64,000 bases of DNA from Agromyces albus (GCF_030815405.1 NZ_JAUSWX010000001.1:1054001-1118000), one strand, 5' to 3'; shown: positions 8,505 to 17,477, counted from the first letter of the stretch. Notes: generated by a model from the letters alone, not told the origin. Translations and numbers: made by a program.

Positions 8505-8819
8505 ATGCTGGTCGCATTCTCGGTCGCACCGAGTGGCTTGGAGGGCCCAGAGGGGTCCGTCCATGACGCCGTGGCGGCAGCCGTGCGGATCGTGCGGGAG
8601 TCCGGGCTTCCGAACCGGACGACGTCCATGTTCACCGAGATCGAAGGCGAGTGGGACGAAGTCTTCGACGTGATCCGGCGGGCGACGGAGGCCGTCGGCG
8701 AGTATGGCCCACGGGTGTCCCTCGTCCTGAAGGCAGACATCCGGCCGGGCCGCACTGGCGAGATCGATGCGAAGGTGGATCGACTCGAAGCAGCCCTCGA
8801 TCGGCAGGACAACCCCTAG
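8505..8819 (+). CDS. Thiamine-binding protein (MTH1187/YkoF-like)
   Basis: A 104-residue protein of the Thiamine_BP family (formerly DUF77, MTH1187 type), a ferredoxin-like fold that forms tetramers and binds thiamine or a related molecule in the cytoplasm. MLVAFSVAPSG, the alternating helix and SMFTEIEGEWDEVFDVIRRA match the family. A strong GAGGAGG lies 5-8 bases before the ATG. The product is likely a thiamine reserve or sensor protein, but its exact role is unsettled in the family. It shares a strand with the GT87 gene without an obvious functional link. Confidence 0.85.
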   Translation: MLVAFSVAPSGLEGPEGSVHDAVAAAVRIVRESGLPNRTTSMFTEIEGEWDEVFDVIRRATEAVGEYGPRVSLVLKADIRPGRTGEIDAKVDRLEAALDRQDNP

Positions 8820-8903
8820 TCCAGGGCGTTCTCCGTACGTCGCGCAGATCAGGACTCTGAGCACGACTCGAAGATCCACGTGCCGGATCGATGGCCGCGG
8901 GTG

Positions 8904-8930
8904 TCGAATCGATTCGATCCATGCGAGAAT
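8904..8930 (+). promoter_or_regulatory. 14-bp palindrome plus leaderless -10 box (MFS gene)
   Basis: TCGAATCGATTCGA (8904-8917) is a perfect inverted repeat placed where the -35 region would be. GAGAAT (8925-8930) is followed by 6 bases and the GTG at 8937. The palindrome is a candidate operator for an unlinked repressor of the exporter. Confidence 0.45.
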
Positions 8931-8936
8931 CGTCGG

Positions 8937-10217
8937 GTGACCCTCTCTTCAGACGGGCCGACGACGTTGTCGCCGGCCCGTATTCGTTTTGCGCTCCTGG
9001 CGCTCGCGCTCGGCGGCTTCGGCATCGGCGCGACCGAGTTCGTCGCGATGGGCCTGCTCCCGGACATCGCGCGCGACCTCCTTCCCGGCATCTATGCCCG
9101 CTCGCCCGAAGACGCGAACGCCTCGGCCGGCTGGATCATCTCGGCGTATGCGCTCGGCGTGGTCGTGGGGGCGCCCACGATCGCCGCGGCTGCCGCGCGC
9201 TGGCCCCGACGGCGCCTGCTGCTCGCGTTGCTCACGGCGTTCACGCTCGGCACCATCGCCTCGGCCCTGCTCCCGACCTTCGAGCTCGTGCTCGTCGCAC
9301 GCTTCATCGCCGCCCTGCCGCACGGTGCCTACTTCGGCATCGCCTCGCTCGTCGCTGCGAGCCTCATGGGCCCCGGCAAGCGCGCTCGCGGCGTCGCGCT
9401 CGTGCTCTCTGGGCTCACCATCGCGAACGTCATCGGGGTGCCGGCGATCACCTGGCTCGGCCAGGCGGCCGGCTGGCGCATCGCCTACCTCGCCGTCGCC
9501 GCCATCTTCGCCCTGACGTTCGCGGCGGTGCTCCTCGCGGTGCCGTGGCAGGCGGGCGACCCGAACGCCACGATGAAACGCGAGCTCCGCGCGTTCGCCA
9601 GGGCGCAGGTGTGGTTCGCCCTCGGGATCGGCGCCATCGGCTTCGGCGGCCTGTTCGCCGTCTACAGCTACGTCGCGCCGCTCGCGACCGACGTCACCGG
9701 CCTTGCGCCCTCGTTCGTTCCCGTCGTGCTCATCGTCATCGGACTCGGCATGACCGTCGGCAATCTCGTCGGCGGCGCACTCGCCGATCGCAGTGTGCGG
9801 CGCTCGATGTACGGCTTCTTCGTGTTGCTCGCCGCGTCGCTCGTGCTGCTCGGGTTGACGGCCTCGAACCCCGTGGGCCTCTGCATCGGGTTGTTCCTCG
9901 TCGGCGGGTCGGCCGCGGCGCTGTCGCCGACGATCCAGGCGCGGCTCATGGATGTCGCCCGCGACAGCCAATCGATCGCCGCAGCCCTCAACCACTCCGC
10001 GCTGAACATCGGCAACAGCCTCGGCGCGGTGCTCGGCGGGCTCGCGATCGCCGGCGGACTCGGATACGTCGCGCCCGTCTGGATCGGCCTCGTGCTCACG
10101 ATCGCCGGCATCCTGCTCGCCCTCGCCTCGTTCGCGCTCGACCGGGCGCGCGGGCGTCGCGGCATCGCCGTGCCGTACGCGACGGGTGCCGTCGAGGTGG
10201 TCGGCGAGGGGTACTAG
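8937..10217 (+). CDS. MFS transporter, DHA1 type
   Basis: A 426-residue, 12-helix major facilitator of the drug:H+ antiporter-1 / AraJ-Cmx branch. The opening RFALLALALGGFGIGATEFVAMGLLPDIA and the loop RWPRRRLLLALL (motif A region) between helices 2 and 3 are typical. The second half has the equivalent repeat around ADRSVRRSMYG. Likely exports a small toxic compound or sugar; no substrate can be assigned. The GTG start was chosen over an upstream in-frame GTG at 8880 because GAGAAT lies 6 bases upstream and the extension reads as promoter. It converges with the response regulator gene, 3 bases between stops. Confidence 0.88.
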   Translation: MTLSSDGPTTLSPARIRFALLALALGGFGIGATEFVAMGLLPDIARDLLPGIYARSPEDANASAGWIISAYALGVVVGAPTIAAAAARWPRRRLLLALLTAFTLGTIASALLPTFELVLVARFIAALPHGAYFGIASLVAASLMGPGKRARGVALVLSGLTIANVIGVPAITWLGQAAGWRIAYLAVAAIFALTFAAVLLAVPWQAGDPNATMKRELRAFARAQVWFALGIGAIGFGGLFAVYSYVAPLATDVTGLAPSFVPVVLIVIGLGMTVGNLVGGALADRSVRRSMYGFFVLLAASLVLLGLTASNPVGLCIGLFLVGGSAAALSPTIQARLMDVARDSQSIAAALNHSALNIGNSLGAVLGGLAIAGGLGYVAPVWIGLVLTIAGILLALASFALDRARGRRGIAVPYATGAVEVVGEGY

Positions 10218-10220
10218 CGC

Positions 10221-10871
10221 TCAGTCGGACTGGAGCAGGATGCCGTCGAGGATCGCGCGCTTGCGCAACGCCACCTTCGTGCCGACGTCGAAGCCCGCGA
10301 CACGGTACTTCTCGCGGATGCGCTTGAGGTAGCTCTTCGCGGTCTCCTCGGAGATCCCGAGCTGGAAGGCGACGGCCTTCACCGGCTGGCCGGCGCCGTA
10401 GAGCGCCATCACCCGCCGCTCCTGCGCGCTCAGCCGCGGCACCGTGCCGTCGTCGATGAGTGCGGCCTCGAGCTCGGGCGTGAGGTACGAATTGCCGTCA
10501 TGCGCCGCGCGGATGGCCTCGACGATCGTCTCGACGGGCTCCGATTTCACGAGATAGCCGAGCGCCCCCGAGCTGAGTGCCTCGCGCACGACGGCCGGCT
10601 CGGAGTACGTGCTCATGAGCATCGTCTGCACGCCCGCGGACTTCAGCATCGAGAGCTTCAGCGAGATCGGGATGTTGTCGCGCAGGTCGAGGTCGAGGAG
10701 CACGACGTCGACGGGGAAGTCGCGGTGGGCGAGCAGTTCCGACCACGCTGGCACCGCGGCGACGAGATCTATGTCGGGCGCTGCACCCCGAAGCCATTCG
10801 GAGAGCGCACCGAGCAGCATTCGGTGATCATCGACGATGGCGAGTCGGATAGGTGTGTCGGTGTCAGCCAT
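10221..10871 (-). CDS. NarL/FixJ-family response regulator
   Basis: A 216-residue two-domain regulator. The receiver has the acidic pair at Asp14-Asp15 (IVDDH), phosphoacceptor Asp60 in VVLLDLDL, a Ser/Thr in MLMSTYS and the conserved Lys in GYLVKSEP. The C-terminal LuxR-type helix-turn-helix (about 145-205) reads LSAQERRVMALYGAGQPVK and then EETAKSYLKRIREKY. It is the last gene of the set kinase, membrane protein, regulator, and should be phosphorylated by the histidine kinase encoded two genes upstream. Target genes are unknown. ATG start with a GAGAGGGA site upstream. Confidence 0.9.
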   Translation of the reverse strand: MADTDTPIRLAIVDDHRMLLGALSEWLRGAAPDIDLVAAVPAWSELLAHRDFPVDVVLLDLDLRDNIPISLKLSMLKSAGVQTMLMSTYSEPAVVREALSSGALGYLVKSEPVETIVEAIRAAHDGNSYLTPELEAALIDDGTVPRLSAQERRVMALYGAGQPVKAVAFQLGISEETAKSYLKRIREKYRVAGFDVGTKVALRKRAILDGILLQSD

Positions 10872-10888
10872 GGGGCTCCCTCTCGGTG

Positions 10889-12166
10889 TCAGCCATTCAG
10901 CTCCCCCGTAGATCGGACGGCGGCGCGAGCCGCCGGTGAACGTGTGATGTCGATCTTCTCGACGCCGCAGTCGATGTCGATGCGGAACCCCTCAGCTCCC
11001 ACGATCACCTCGTATCTTCCGAGACTACCGAGTGCTTCCCATGTCGCGGGATCGACGCGTCGCCGCGCGACTCCTTTCACGTCGATGGCGATGGTGAGTC
11101 GGGGGGCTCCTGCCTCGGTTCCGATCACCGATTCGCGGCACGCGACGAGCACCGCGAAGGGAGACGCCGAGCTCCTCGGACGCTCGCCGACCAGGAGCCA
11201 GAGTGCCAGCAGGAGCCCGTCGCGTTGCGATTGCGAGAGGAGCCCAGCTGCCCCGCTCGGATCGTCGACGGTGACGCGGTTGCTCAAATACGCGGATTCG
11301 GTCACGGCGTGGCGCAGCCAAGTGTCGGTGCGGCCCTCGATGAGCCGAACACGCAACCGGGCGGCGAGCGACCCGGCGCGCTCGGCGATCTCGGCAGGCA
11401 CCGGGATCGCGATGCGTCCGGCGCCGACGTCGTCGAGCAGGGCCTCCGCGTCGAAGTCGAGTTGTGCGAGCTCTTCAGATGCCCGCATTCCCACGGCCGA
11501 GTGCGGCGTGCCGACCGTGCTCTGCACGAGGGAGAGGTCGAGTTCGCGCCCGACGAGCCGGCGGAACCCGCTGACGGCGAGGGTCACGAGCACGACGGGG
11601 AACAGCGCCGAGGCGGCGACGGACAGGCCTGCGACGACCGAGGCGCCGGCCGAGTCGAGCTGGACGAGCGCCGAGATGGCAAGGACGAGGCTGATGCCGG
11701 CTGCGGCGGCGAGTGGGATCCGCGTGCCCCGGATCGCCGCGACCGGCATGAGCACGGCTCCGGCTGCAGCGCCTGCGGTCGGCGTCACACCGTACTGGAG
11801 CAGCCCGGCCGTCGCGACGACGTCAAGCCACAGCGGCGCGATGAGACCGGCGAGGAGCGCGACGTAGAGCCAGTCGGGCAGGTTCCGCCAGAACGCCCGT
11901 GATACGGCGCCGACCGCGACGACCATGGCGAGTGCGATCCACGCGCCCCATGGACCCGGCCACCCCTTCAAGTAGTACGGCGCGAACGAGAACGCGAGCG
12001 CGAGATGGGCGAGGATGATGAGGCCGGCCCCGATGGTGATTCCGGTCGCGAGCCTGCGGCCGCCGTGGCTCTCCCGTACATCGCCCGCAGCCCGCGCTGA
12101 GCGCGTGGGACGCCGAAATGCGTGTTCCCTGCGCTCGGTGGGAGGCTGCGGGTCGGGGCCGATCAT
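10889..12166 (-). CDS. Six-helix membrane protein with a degenerate kinase-like cytoplasmic half
   Basis: A 425-residue protein I do not recognise by name. An Arg-rich N-terminus (1-38) is followed by about six membrane helices up to residue 200. The remaining 225 residues are soluble and arranged like the helical plus ATPase region of a NarX-type kinase: a helical stretch AEIAERAGSLAARLRVRLIE, then a beta-rich end (ARRRVDPATWEALGSLG, GFRIDIDCGVEKI). The phosphoacceptor His and the N, G1 and G2 ATP boxes are not visible. It starts inside the kinase stop (ATGA) and ends 17 bases before the response regulator, so it is co-expressed with both. Likely a signalling partner or sensor subunit of the kinase; this is inference. 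Confidence 0.7.
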   Translation of the reverse strand: MIGPDPQPPTERREHAFRRPTRSARAAGDVRESHGGRRLATGITIGAGLIILAHLALAFSFAPYYLKGWPGPWGAWIALAMVVAVGAVSRAFWRNLPDWLYVALLAGLIAPLWLDVVATAGLLQYGVTPTAGAAAGAVLMPVAAIRGTRIPLAAAAGISLVLAISALVQLDSAGASVVAGLSVAASALFPVVLVTLAVSGFRRLVGRELDLSLVQSTVGTPHSAVGMRASEELAQLDFDAEALLDDVGAGRIAIPVPAEIAERAGSLAARLRVRLIEGRTDTWLRHAVTESAYLSNRVTVDDPSGAAGLLSQSQRDGLLLALWLLVGERPRSSASPFAVLVACRESVIGTEAGAPRLTIAIDVKGVARRRVDPATWEALGSLGRYEVIVGAEGFRIDIDCGVEKIDITRSPAARAAVRSTGELNG

Positions 12167-13320
12167 GGCTTCGGCACCTCGAGCATCACGGTCGTCCCCG
12201 ACCCGGGCGAGGAGAAGATCCGGGCCCGCCCGCCTACGGTGCTGAGCCGGCCGACGACCGACTCGGCGTACCCGAGGCGAGCCCGGTCGACGGCCTCGGT
12301 CTCGAAGCCGCTGCCCGCGTCGGTCACCATGGCGCGCACGGTTCGATCGTCGTCGGTGACCGTGACATCCGCTTCACTGACACCGGAATGCCGGCGCACG
12401 TTCTCGAGGCATTCGCCGAGCGCGCCGACGAGCGCGTCGAGCGTCTCGCGCGGAAGGGCGAGCTGACCTGCCCCGTGCCAGTTGACATCGAGCCCCATGC
12501 GGGCGAAGCGCCGCCGAACCGACTCGAACGTCGTGCTGAGCACGTCGGAGTCGGACTCGGGGGAGAAGATGGCATTCGATCCGTTGTCGAGCGGCGCACC
12601 GAGGCGAAGCTGCTTGAGCAGCCGTGCGTCATCGCCCGCCTGCTGCCGCAACGCCGACGCACCGACACCCACGCCGGAATGGGCGAGCAGGCTGAGGGTG
12701 GCGAGCACCGTGTCGTGCAGCACTCGCGCATCCTGCCGCTGCTGCGCCTCGAACTCGCTCGCGAGACGTTCGGCGCGGTGGGCCCGCCCGACCTCGTCGA
12801 TGCGTTCCGATGCCCGGCCGACCGCCTTGTCGAGCCAGAGTCCGAGCGCCGCCGCCGCGGCCCAGCCGGCCGCGGTGATGATCGCGAGCGAGCCCTTCTC
12901 GGGCCCGGCGAGGTCGACGAAGCCGACGGCGAGGAGGGTTGCCGTGGCCAATCCCGCGACGACGAGCCTGCCGCCGGGTCGCACGACGAGCGAGAGGGCG
13001 ACGGATGCCGCGGTGAGCCCGCCCGTGATCTCGAGTGCCGTGGTGGTGGCCGGGTCGGGCACCGAGCCCGAGCCGAGCCAGAGGAGCAGCGCGATGGACC
13101 CGGCGACGACGCCGACGGCAGGTGCCAACGCTCCGCGCGCAGTGTGCACGCCGACGAGCGCACCGACCGCGAGGCTGAGCACCGCGGCGACGGCGAATTC
13201 GAGGCTCCCGGCCGGGACCGGCATGACGAGGCAGGCGAGTGCGCCGCCCGCGCCGGTCAGACCGGCGATACGCCCGAGCCGGCGCAGAAGCCGATCACGC
13301 TCTTTGTGGATGCGTTTCAT
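12163..13320 (-). CDS. Sensor histidine kinase (NarX/HisKA_3 type)
   Basis: A 385-residue membrane kinase. Five or six hydrophobic segments (about 18-165) are followed by a coiled linker. The HisKA_3 phosphoacceptor lies in ARVLHDTVLATLSLL (His202). The HATPase_c domain has an N box GECLENVRRHSG, G1 VTDAGSGF and a final GSGTTVMLEVP. No extracytoplasmic sensor domain is visible, so the signal is probably sensed within the membrane or through the neighbouring membrane protein. ATG 13320 follows GAGGGGG; an in-frame TTG at 13335 is less likely. TATGTT (13377-13372) is a candidate -10, and the leader holds a 6-bp hairpin at 13343-13359. The stop overlaps the next gene by 4 bases. Confidence 0.88.
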   Translation of the reverse strand: MKRIHKERDRLLRRLGRIAGLTGAGGALACLVMPVPAGSLEFAVAAVLSLAVGALVGVHTARGALAPAVGVVAGSIALLLWLGSGSVPDPATTTALEITGGLTAASVALSLVVRPGGRLVVAGLATATLLAVGFVDLAGPEKGSLAIITAAGWAAAAALGLWLDKAVGRASERIDEVGRAHRAERLASEFEAQQRQDARVLHDTVLATLSLLAHSGVGVGASALRQQAGDDARLLKQLRLGAPLDNGSNAIFSPESDSDVLSTTFESVRRRFARMGLDVNWHGAGQLALPRETLDALVGALGECLENVRRHSGVSEADVTVTDDDRTVRAMVTDAGSGFETEAVDRARLGYAESVVGRLSTVGGRARIFSSPGSGTTVMLEVPKP

Positions 13321-13415
13321 ACACCCCCTCGGCAATGTCGACGACCCGACTCGCGGGTCCCGTCATTCACGAACATAGCGGATGCTCGCCGGAACGCCGC
13401 GGGTTGCGGCCGTGG

Positions 13416-14621
13416 TCAGGCTGCGAGCAGGCGTGCGAGGGCGTCGCCGACGGCGTCGTCTTCGATGAGGAACGCGTCGTGGCCGTACTCCGAGTGGAGC
13501 AGCACCGGCTCGTCGCCGTGCACGCTGTGCCGGAGCGAGGCGGCGATCTCGACCTGGTCGGCGAGCGGGAAATAGCGGTCGCTGTCGATGCCGAGCACGA
13601 GGCTCTTCGCCTCGATTCGAGCGAGCGCCGCCGCGGCACCGCCGCGACCGCGGCCGACGTCGTGGGAGTTCATGGCCTCGGTGAGCACGAGGTAGCTGTT
13701 GGCGTCGAACCGCCGGGTGAACTTGTTGCCGTGGAAGTCGAGGTAGGACTCGACCGCGAAGCGGCCGTCGCCCCCGAGCGGGTCGAGGTCGCTCTGCCAC
13801 GAACGCTCGAATCGCAGGTTGAGCTCGGCAGCGGTGCGGTAGTTCAGCATGGCCATGCGCCGGGCGAGCGCGAGCCCCCTCGTCGGGCCCTCGCCGTCGG
13901 GGGAGTCGTAGTAATCGCCGCCATGGAAGGCAGGATCGGCGCGGATGGCCTCGATCTGCACCGAGTTGAGCGCGATCTGGTCGGCGGTGGTGGCAGCGGG
14001 CGCGGCGAGCACGGCGATGCGCTCGACGGCGTCGGGGGCCTCGATCGCCCACTCGAGCACGTGCATGGCGCCCATCGAGCCGCCGACGACCGCCGCAAAG
14101 CGTTCGATCCCGAGCTCGCGGGCGAAGGCGAGCTGCGCGCGCACCTGGTCGCGGATGGTGAGGAACGGGAACCGCGCTCCCCACTCGGCGCGATCGGGTG
14201 CCAGCGAGGCCGGGCCGGTGGAGCCCTGGCATCCGCCCAGTACGTTCGGCGCGAGCACGAACCAGCGATCGGTGTCGATCGCGAGGCCGGGGCCGACGAC
14301 GCCCGGCCACCAACCGGCGCTCGGGTGCGCGGGGCCGGCCGACCCGACGACGTGGCTGTCGCCCGTGAGGGCGTGCAGCACGAGGATCGCGTTGTCGCGC
14401 GCGGGCGACAACGTGCCCCACTGCTCGTAGGCGATGCGCGCTTCGGGCAGGACGCGTTGGGACTCGAGCGGCACGTCGCCGATGCGCACGAAGCGCCGAT
14501 CGCCGACCGCGTCGCCTTCGCGCCAGGCGCCCGTCGCCGGCGCGCGGCCGAGCAGCGCGAGCGCGCGCGTCTCGGACACCACGCTCGCGGGCACCGCGTC
14601 GGCGGTCGTCTGCCAGTCCAT
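13416..14621 (-). CDS. metX: Homoserine O-acetyltransferase
   Basis: A 401-residue alpha/beta-hydrolase that acetylates L-homoserine with acetyl-CoA, the entry to methionine by direct sulfhydrylation. Visible motifs: LHALTGDSH, GGCQGSTGP, nucleophile elbow VVGGSMGAMH (Ser182), Asp in LGIDSDRYFP and His in EYGHDAFL. The length matches the family. ATG 14621 has GAGAAT exactly 6 bases upstream (14633-14628), the leaderless pattern; a GTG at 14654 would add 11 unconserved residues. It lies downstream of metY on the same strand but behind a strong hairpin, so it probably has its own promoter. Confidence 0.94.
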   Translation of the reverse strand: MDWQTTADAVPASVVSETRALALLGRAPATGAWREGDAVGDRRFVRIGDVPLESQRVLPEARIAYEQWGTLSPARDNAILVLHALTGDSHVVGSAGPAHPSAGWWPGVVGPGLAIDTDRWFVLAPNVLGGCQGSTGPASLAPDRAEWGARFPFLTIRDQVRAQLAFARELGIERFAAVVGGSMGAMHVLEWAIEAPDAVERIAVLAAPAATTADQIALNSVQIEAIRADPAFHGGDYYDSPDGEGPTRGLALARRMAMLNYRTAAELNLRFERSWQSDLDPLGGDGRFAVESYLDFHGNKFTRRFDANSYLVLTEAMNSHDVGRGRGGAAAALARIEAKSLVLGIDSDRYFPLADQVEIAASLRHSVHGDEPVLLHSEYGHDAFLIEDDAVGDALARLLAA

Positions 14622-14627
14622 CTGTCG

Positions 14628-14633
14628 ATTCTC
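14628..14633 (-). promoter_or_regulatory. Leaderless -10 box (metX)
   Basis: On the minus strand GAGAAT, 6 bases, then ATG 14621. It is the same hexamer and spacing as for the MFS gene. GGGGAG overlaps it and could act as a weak ribosome site on a longer transcript. Confidence 0.45.
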
Positions 14634-14679
14634 CCCAACCCGAGCGCCCTGCACGCGTTTGTTACGCCCCGCGGGTCGT

Positions 14680-14728
14680 GAACGACGGATGCCGCGAGCC
14701 CGTGGGGTCGCGGCATCCGTCGTCGTTC
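14680..14728 (-). terminator. Hairpin terminator between metY and metX
   Basis: An inverted repeat of about 18-20 bp (arms 14680-14697 and 14709-14728) is built around GGATGCCGCGA and its complement. It has a short loop and no U-tract. It follows the metY stop by 8 bases. Confidence 0.75.
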
Positions 14729-14735
14729 AGGGCGA

Positions 14736-16064
14736 TCAGGCCGCCCGTGCCGCCTCGGTGGCCGCTCGCGCGGCGGCCAGGCCGGCTTCGAGGTCGGCCT
14801 TCAGGTCGTCGATGTTCTCGATTCCCAGCGAGAGGCGCACGAGGCCGGGCGTGACGCCCGTCGTGAGCTGCTGCTCGGGGGTGAGCTGCGAGTGCGTCGT
14901 CGATGCCGGGTGGATGACGAGCGAGCGCACGTCGCCGATGTTCGCGAGGTGCGAGAACAGCGCGAGGTTGTCGACGAGCGCGCGGCCGGCGTCGACGCCG
15001 CCCTTGAGCTCGAACGACAGCACCGCGCCGACGCCCTTGGGCGCGTACTTGTTGGCGGCGGCGTACCACGGGCTCGAGGGCAGGCCCGAGTAGTTCACGC
15101 TCGCGACGTCGGGGTGGTTGTCGAGCCATTCCGCGATCTCCTGCGCGTTCTGCACGTGCCGCTCGATGCGGAGGGAGAGCGTCTCGATGCCCTGGATGAG
15201 CTGCCATGCGCTCGCCGGAGCGATCGAGGCGCCGAGGTCGCGCAACAGCTGCACCCGCGCCTTGATGATGTAGGCGATGCCGTCGCCGACCGCGGCCGTG
15301 TAGCTCGCGCCGTGGTAGGACGGGTCGGGTTCGGTCAGGCCGGGGAACTTCTCGACGTTCTTCGACCACTCGAACGTGCCGCCGTCGACGATGATGCCGC
15401 CGATGACCGTGCCGTGGCCGCCGAGGAACTTCGTGGCCGAGTGGACGACGATGTCGGCGCCGTGCTCGAACGGGCGGATGAGGTAGGGCGTTGCGATGGT
15501 GTTGTCGACGATGAGCGGGATGCCGGCGGCGTGTGCAACGCCGGCGGCGAGCTCGATGTCGAGGATGTTGATCTTCGGGTTGCCGATCGTCTCGGCGAAG
15601 AAGAGCTTCGTGTTCGGGCGCACCGCGCGGCGCCATTCGTCGGCGTCGTCCTGGTTCTCGACGAAGGTGGTCTCGATGCCGAGCTTCGCGAGCGTGTACT
15701 TGAACAGGTTGTACGTGCCGCCGTAGATCGACGACGACGAGACGATGTGGTCGCCGGCCTGGGCGATGTTCAGCACTGCGATGGTCTCGGCCGCCTGGCC
15801 CGACGAGACGAGGAGGGCACCGGTGCCGCCCTCGAGCGCGGCGAGGCGCTCCTCGACGACGGCTTGCGTCGGGTTCATGATGCGCGTGTAGATGTTGCCG
15901 AACTCGGCGAGCGCGAACAGGTTCTGCGCGTGCTGGGCGCTGTCGAACACGTACGACGTCGTCTGGTAGATCGGCGTGGCGCGTGCCTTGGTCGTGGGGT
16001 CGGGAGCTGCGCCGGAGTGCACCTGCTTGGTCTCGAAGCGCCAGTCGGCTGCGTTCTCGCTCAT
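14736..16064 (-). CDS. metY: O-acetylhomoserine aminocarboxypropyltransferase (sulfhydrylase)
   Basis: A 442-residue PLP enzyme of the Cys/Met metabolism family that makes homocysteine from O-acetylhomoserine and sulfide. The start FETKQVHSGAAPDPTTKA, the motif YTRIMNPT, and the PLP lysine in VHSATKFLGGHG (Lys212) identify it. The length (about 430-440) separates it from cystathionine gamma-synthase (about 380-400). ATG 16064 is preceded by GAAGGAG. With metX it completes the direct sulfhydrylation route; sulfide supply would also serve the cysE-cysK pair at 49-50.6 kb. I saw no SAM riboswitch in the 130 bases upstream. Confidence 0.94.
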   Translation of the reverse strand: MSENAADWRFETKQVHSGAAPDPTTKARATPIYQTTSYVFDSAQHAQNLFALAEFGNIYTRIMNPTQAVVEERLAALEGGTGALLVSSGQAAETIAVLNIAQAGDHIVSSSSIYGGTYNLFKYTLAKLGIETTFVENQDDADEWRRAVRPNTKLFFAETIGNPKINILDIELAAGVAHAAGIPLIVDNTIATPYLIRPFEHGADIVVHSATKFLGGHGTVIGGIIVDGGTFEWSKNVEKFPGLTEPDPSYHGASYTAAVGDGIAYIIKARVQLLRDLGASIAPASAWQLIQGIETLSLRIERHVQNAQEIAEWLDNHPDVASVNYSGLPSSPWYAAANKYAPKGVGAVLSFELKGGVDAGRALVDNLALFSHLANIGDVRSLVIHPASTTHSQLTPEQQLTTGVTPGLVRLSLGIENIDDLKADLEAGLAAARAATEAARAA

Positions 16065-16197
16065 GGAGATCTCCTTCTCGGGGTCGGGTGTGCGGACCCG
16101 CCGCAACCGGGAGCCACGTTACGAGCGCGTCGAGGGGGCGGCAACGGCACCCGACACACGACGTAACCCCTGGCAGGCGCCCCTCGGAGGGCCGGCT

Positions 16198-17397
16198 TCA
16201 GGCGCGGGGCGGGCGCGAGGGCGGGGGCGGGGCACCCGCGTCGTCGGCAGGCGGTTCGTCGCCGGGTGCCGGCGGCAGGACCGGCTCGGGCGGCAACGGC
16301 ACGATCGCGGCCTCGGGCGGCAGCACGAGGGTGCCCGTCGCAGTGGACGGCTCGGGCCGGAACAGCCACCGCGCGCGCGGCTGCACGAGCGGGCGGAACA
16401 CTCGCCGCACGGGCTTCAGCGACAGCACGACGGAGATGCCCACGCAGAACGCCATCATCGCGGGAAGCACCCAGAACGGCTGGTCGCCGGCGAGCACGTT
16501 CGTCTCGCGGAACGGGAACAGCACGAAGGAGTGCAGCAGGTAGATGTACATCGTCGCGGCGCCGAACGACGTGAACCAGTGCGCCCTGCGCGGCATGAGC
16601 ACGAGGAACGCGACCGCGAGCACCATCCCGAGCAGGAGCAGCGTGAGCCGGATGGCACCCGACCATGGCTCGTCGTAGCCGATCGCCTCGTACGACTCGT
16701 CGTAGAGCATGAACCGGCGCAGCTTCAGATCGCGCCAGGTCTCGATCGCGACGGGCATGACCGCGAGCACCGTGAGGAAGAGCGCGATCGCTCCCGCGCG
16801 CCAGCGCCAGGCGACCGCCGCCGGCAGTGCGAGCCAGTCGCCCGTGAGCTGCCACTGGCGCAGCTTCCAGCCGAACACGAAGAACGGGAGCATCCCGAGC
16901 GTGCGCGAGAGGGCGAGTGTCGAGTCGATCGTCTCGGTGTAGCCGGCGCCGATCGAGATCGCGATCGCGATGAGCAACGGGAAGCGCAGCATCACGAGGA
17001 ACGGCAGCACGATGCGCCACACGGCGAGCGCGATCAGGAACCAGAGGGTCCACGACGCGGTCGTGAAGTCGAGCTCGAACCCGCCGCCGAGCGCCCAGCG
17101 GATGACGCTCCAGATCGTCTCGAAGATGAAGTACGGGAAGACGATGTCGGTGAGGATCTGCCGCATCGCTCGCGCGTTCGGCGGACTCGACTTCGCGAAG
17201 TACCCGCTCACCGTGACGAAGACCGCGACGTGGAACGAGTAGATGAACAGGTAGACGCTGTAGGCGGAGTTCGATTCGCCGATGAGCGGCAGGATGCCGT
17301 GCCCCACCACCACGAGGGTGATCGCGATCCAGCGTGCGTTGTCCCACAGCGGAACGCGGCGGCGCTTCGTCTGGATCGTCGGCGGCCTCGGATGCAT
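16198..17397 (-). CDS. Membrane acyltransferase (acyltransferase-3 family)
   Basis: A 399-residue protein with about 10 membrane helices, of the acyltransferase-3 / OafA-WcjF type that O-acetylates sugars or envelope polymers. The start LWDNARWIAITLVVVGHGIL with the conserved His after helix 1, and the loop SFHVAVFVTVSGYFAKSS, are typical. The C-terminal 45 residues are cytoplasmic and rich in Pro, Glu and Ala. ATG 17397 has GGAG 4-5 bases upstream; GTG 17400 is possible. It stands alone on its strand between metY and a divergent SDR gene. The substrate cannot be told. Confidence 0.82.
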   Translation of the reverse strand: MHPRPPTIQTKRRRVPLWDNARWIAITLVVVGHGILPLIGESNSAYSVYLFIYSFHVAVFVTVSGYFAKSSPPNARAMRQILTDIVFPYFIFETIWSVIRWALGGGFELDFTTASWTLWFLIALAVWRIVLPFLVMLRFPLLIAIAISIGAGYTETIDSTLALSRTLGMLPFFVFGWKLRQWQLTGDWLALPAAVAWRWRAGAIALFLTVLAVMPVAIETWRDLKLRRFMLYDESYEAIGYDEPWSGAIRLTLLLLGMVLAVAFLVLMPRRAHWFTSFGAATMYIYLLHSFVLFPFRETNVLAGDQPFWVLPAMMAFCVGISVVLSLKPVRRVFRPLVQPRARWLFRPEPSTATGTLVLPPEAAIVPLPPEPVLPPAPGDEPPADDAGAPPPPSRPPRA

Positions 17398-17465
17398 CAC
17401 TCCATTCAAGCGCACGAGGACCTCGGATGCCGCGGCCCGGCACAACCCGACCGCACTCGGCACGG

Positions 17466-17471
17466 CAGAAT
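17466..17471 (+). promoter_or_regulatory. Leaderless -10 box (SDR gene)
   Basis: CAGAAT, 6 bases, then ATG 17478. No ribosome binding site is present. Confidence 0.4.
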
Positions 17472-17477
17472 GGGCGC

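Noticed and set aside
16065..16197. SAM riboswitch upstream of metY
   Set aside because: I looked for the core stems and conserved loops and saw only short GC hairpins. A covariance-model search would decide.
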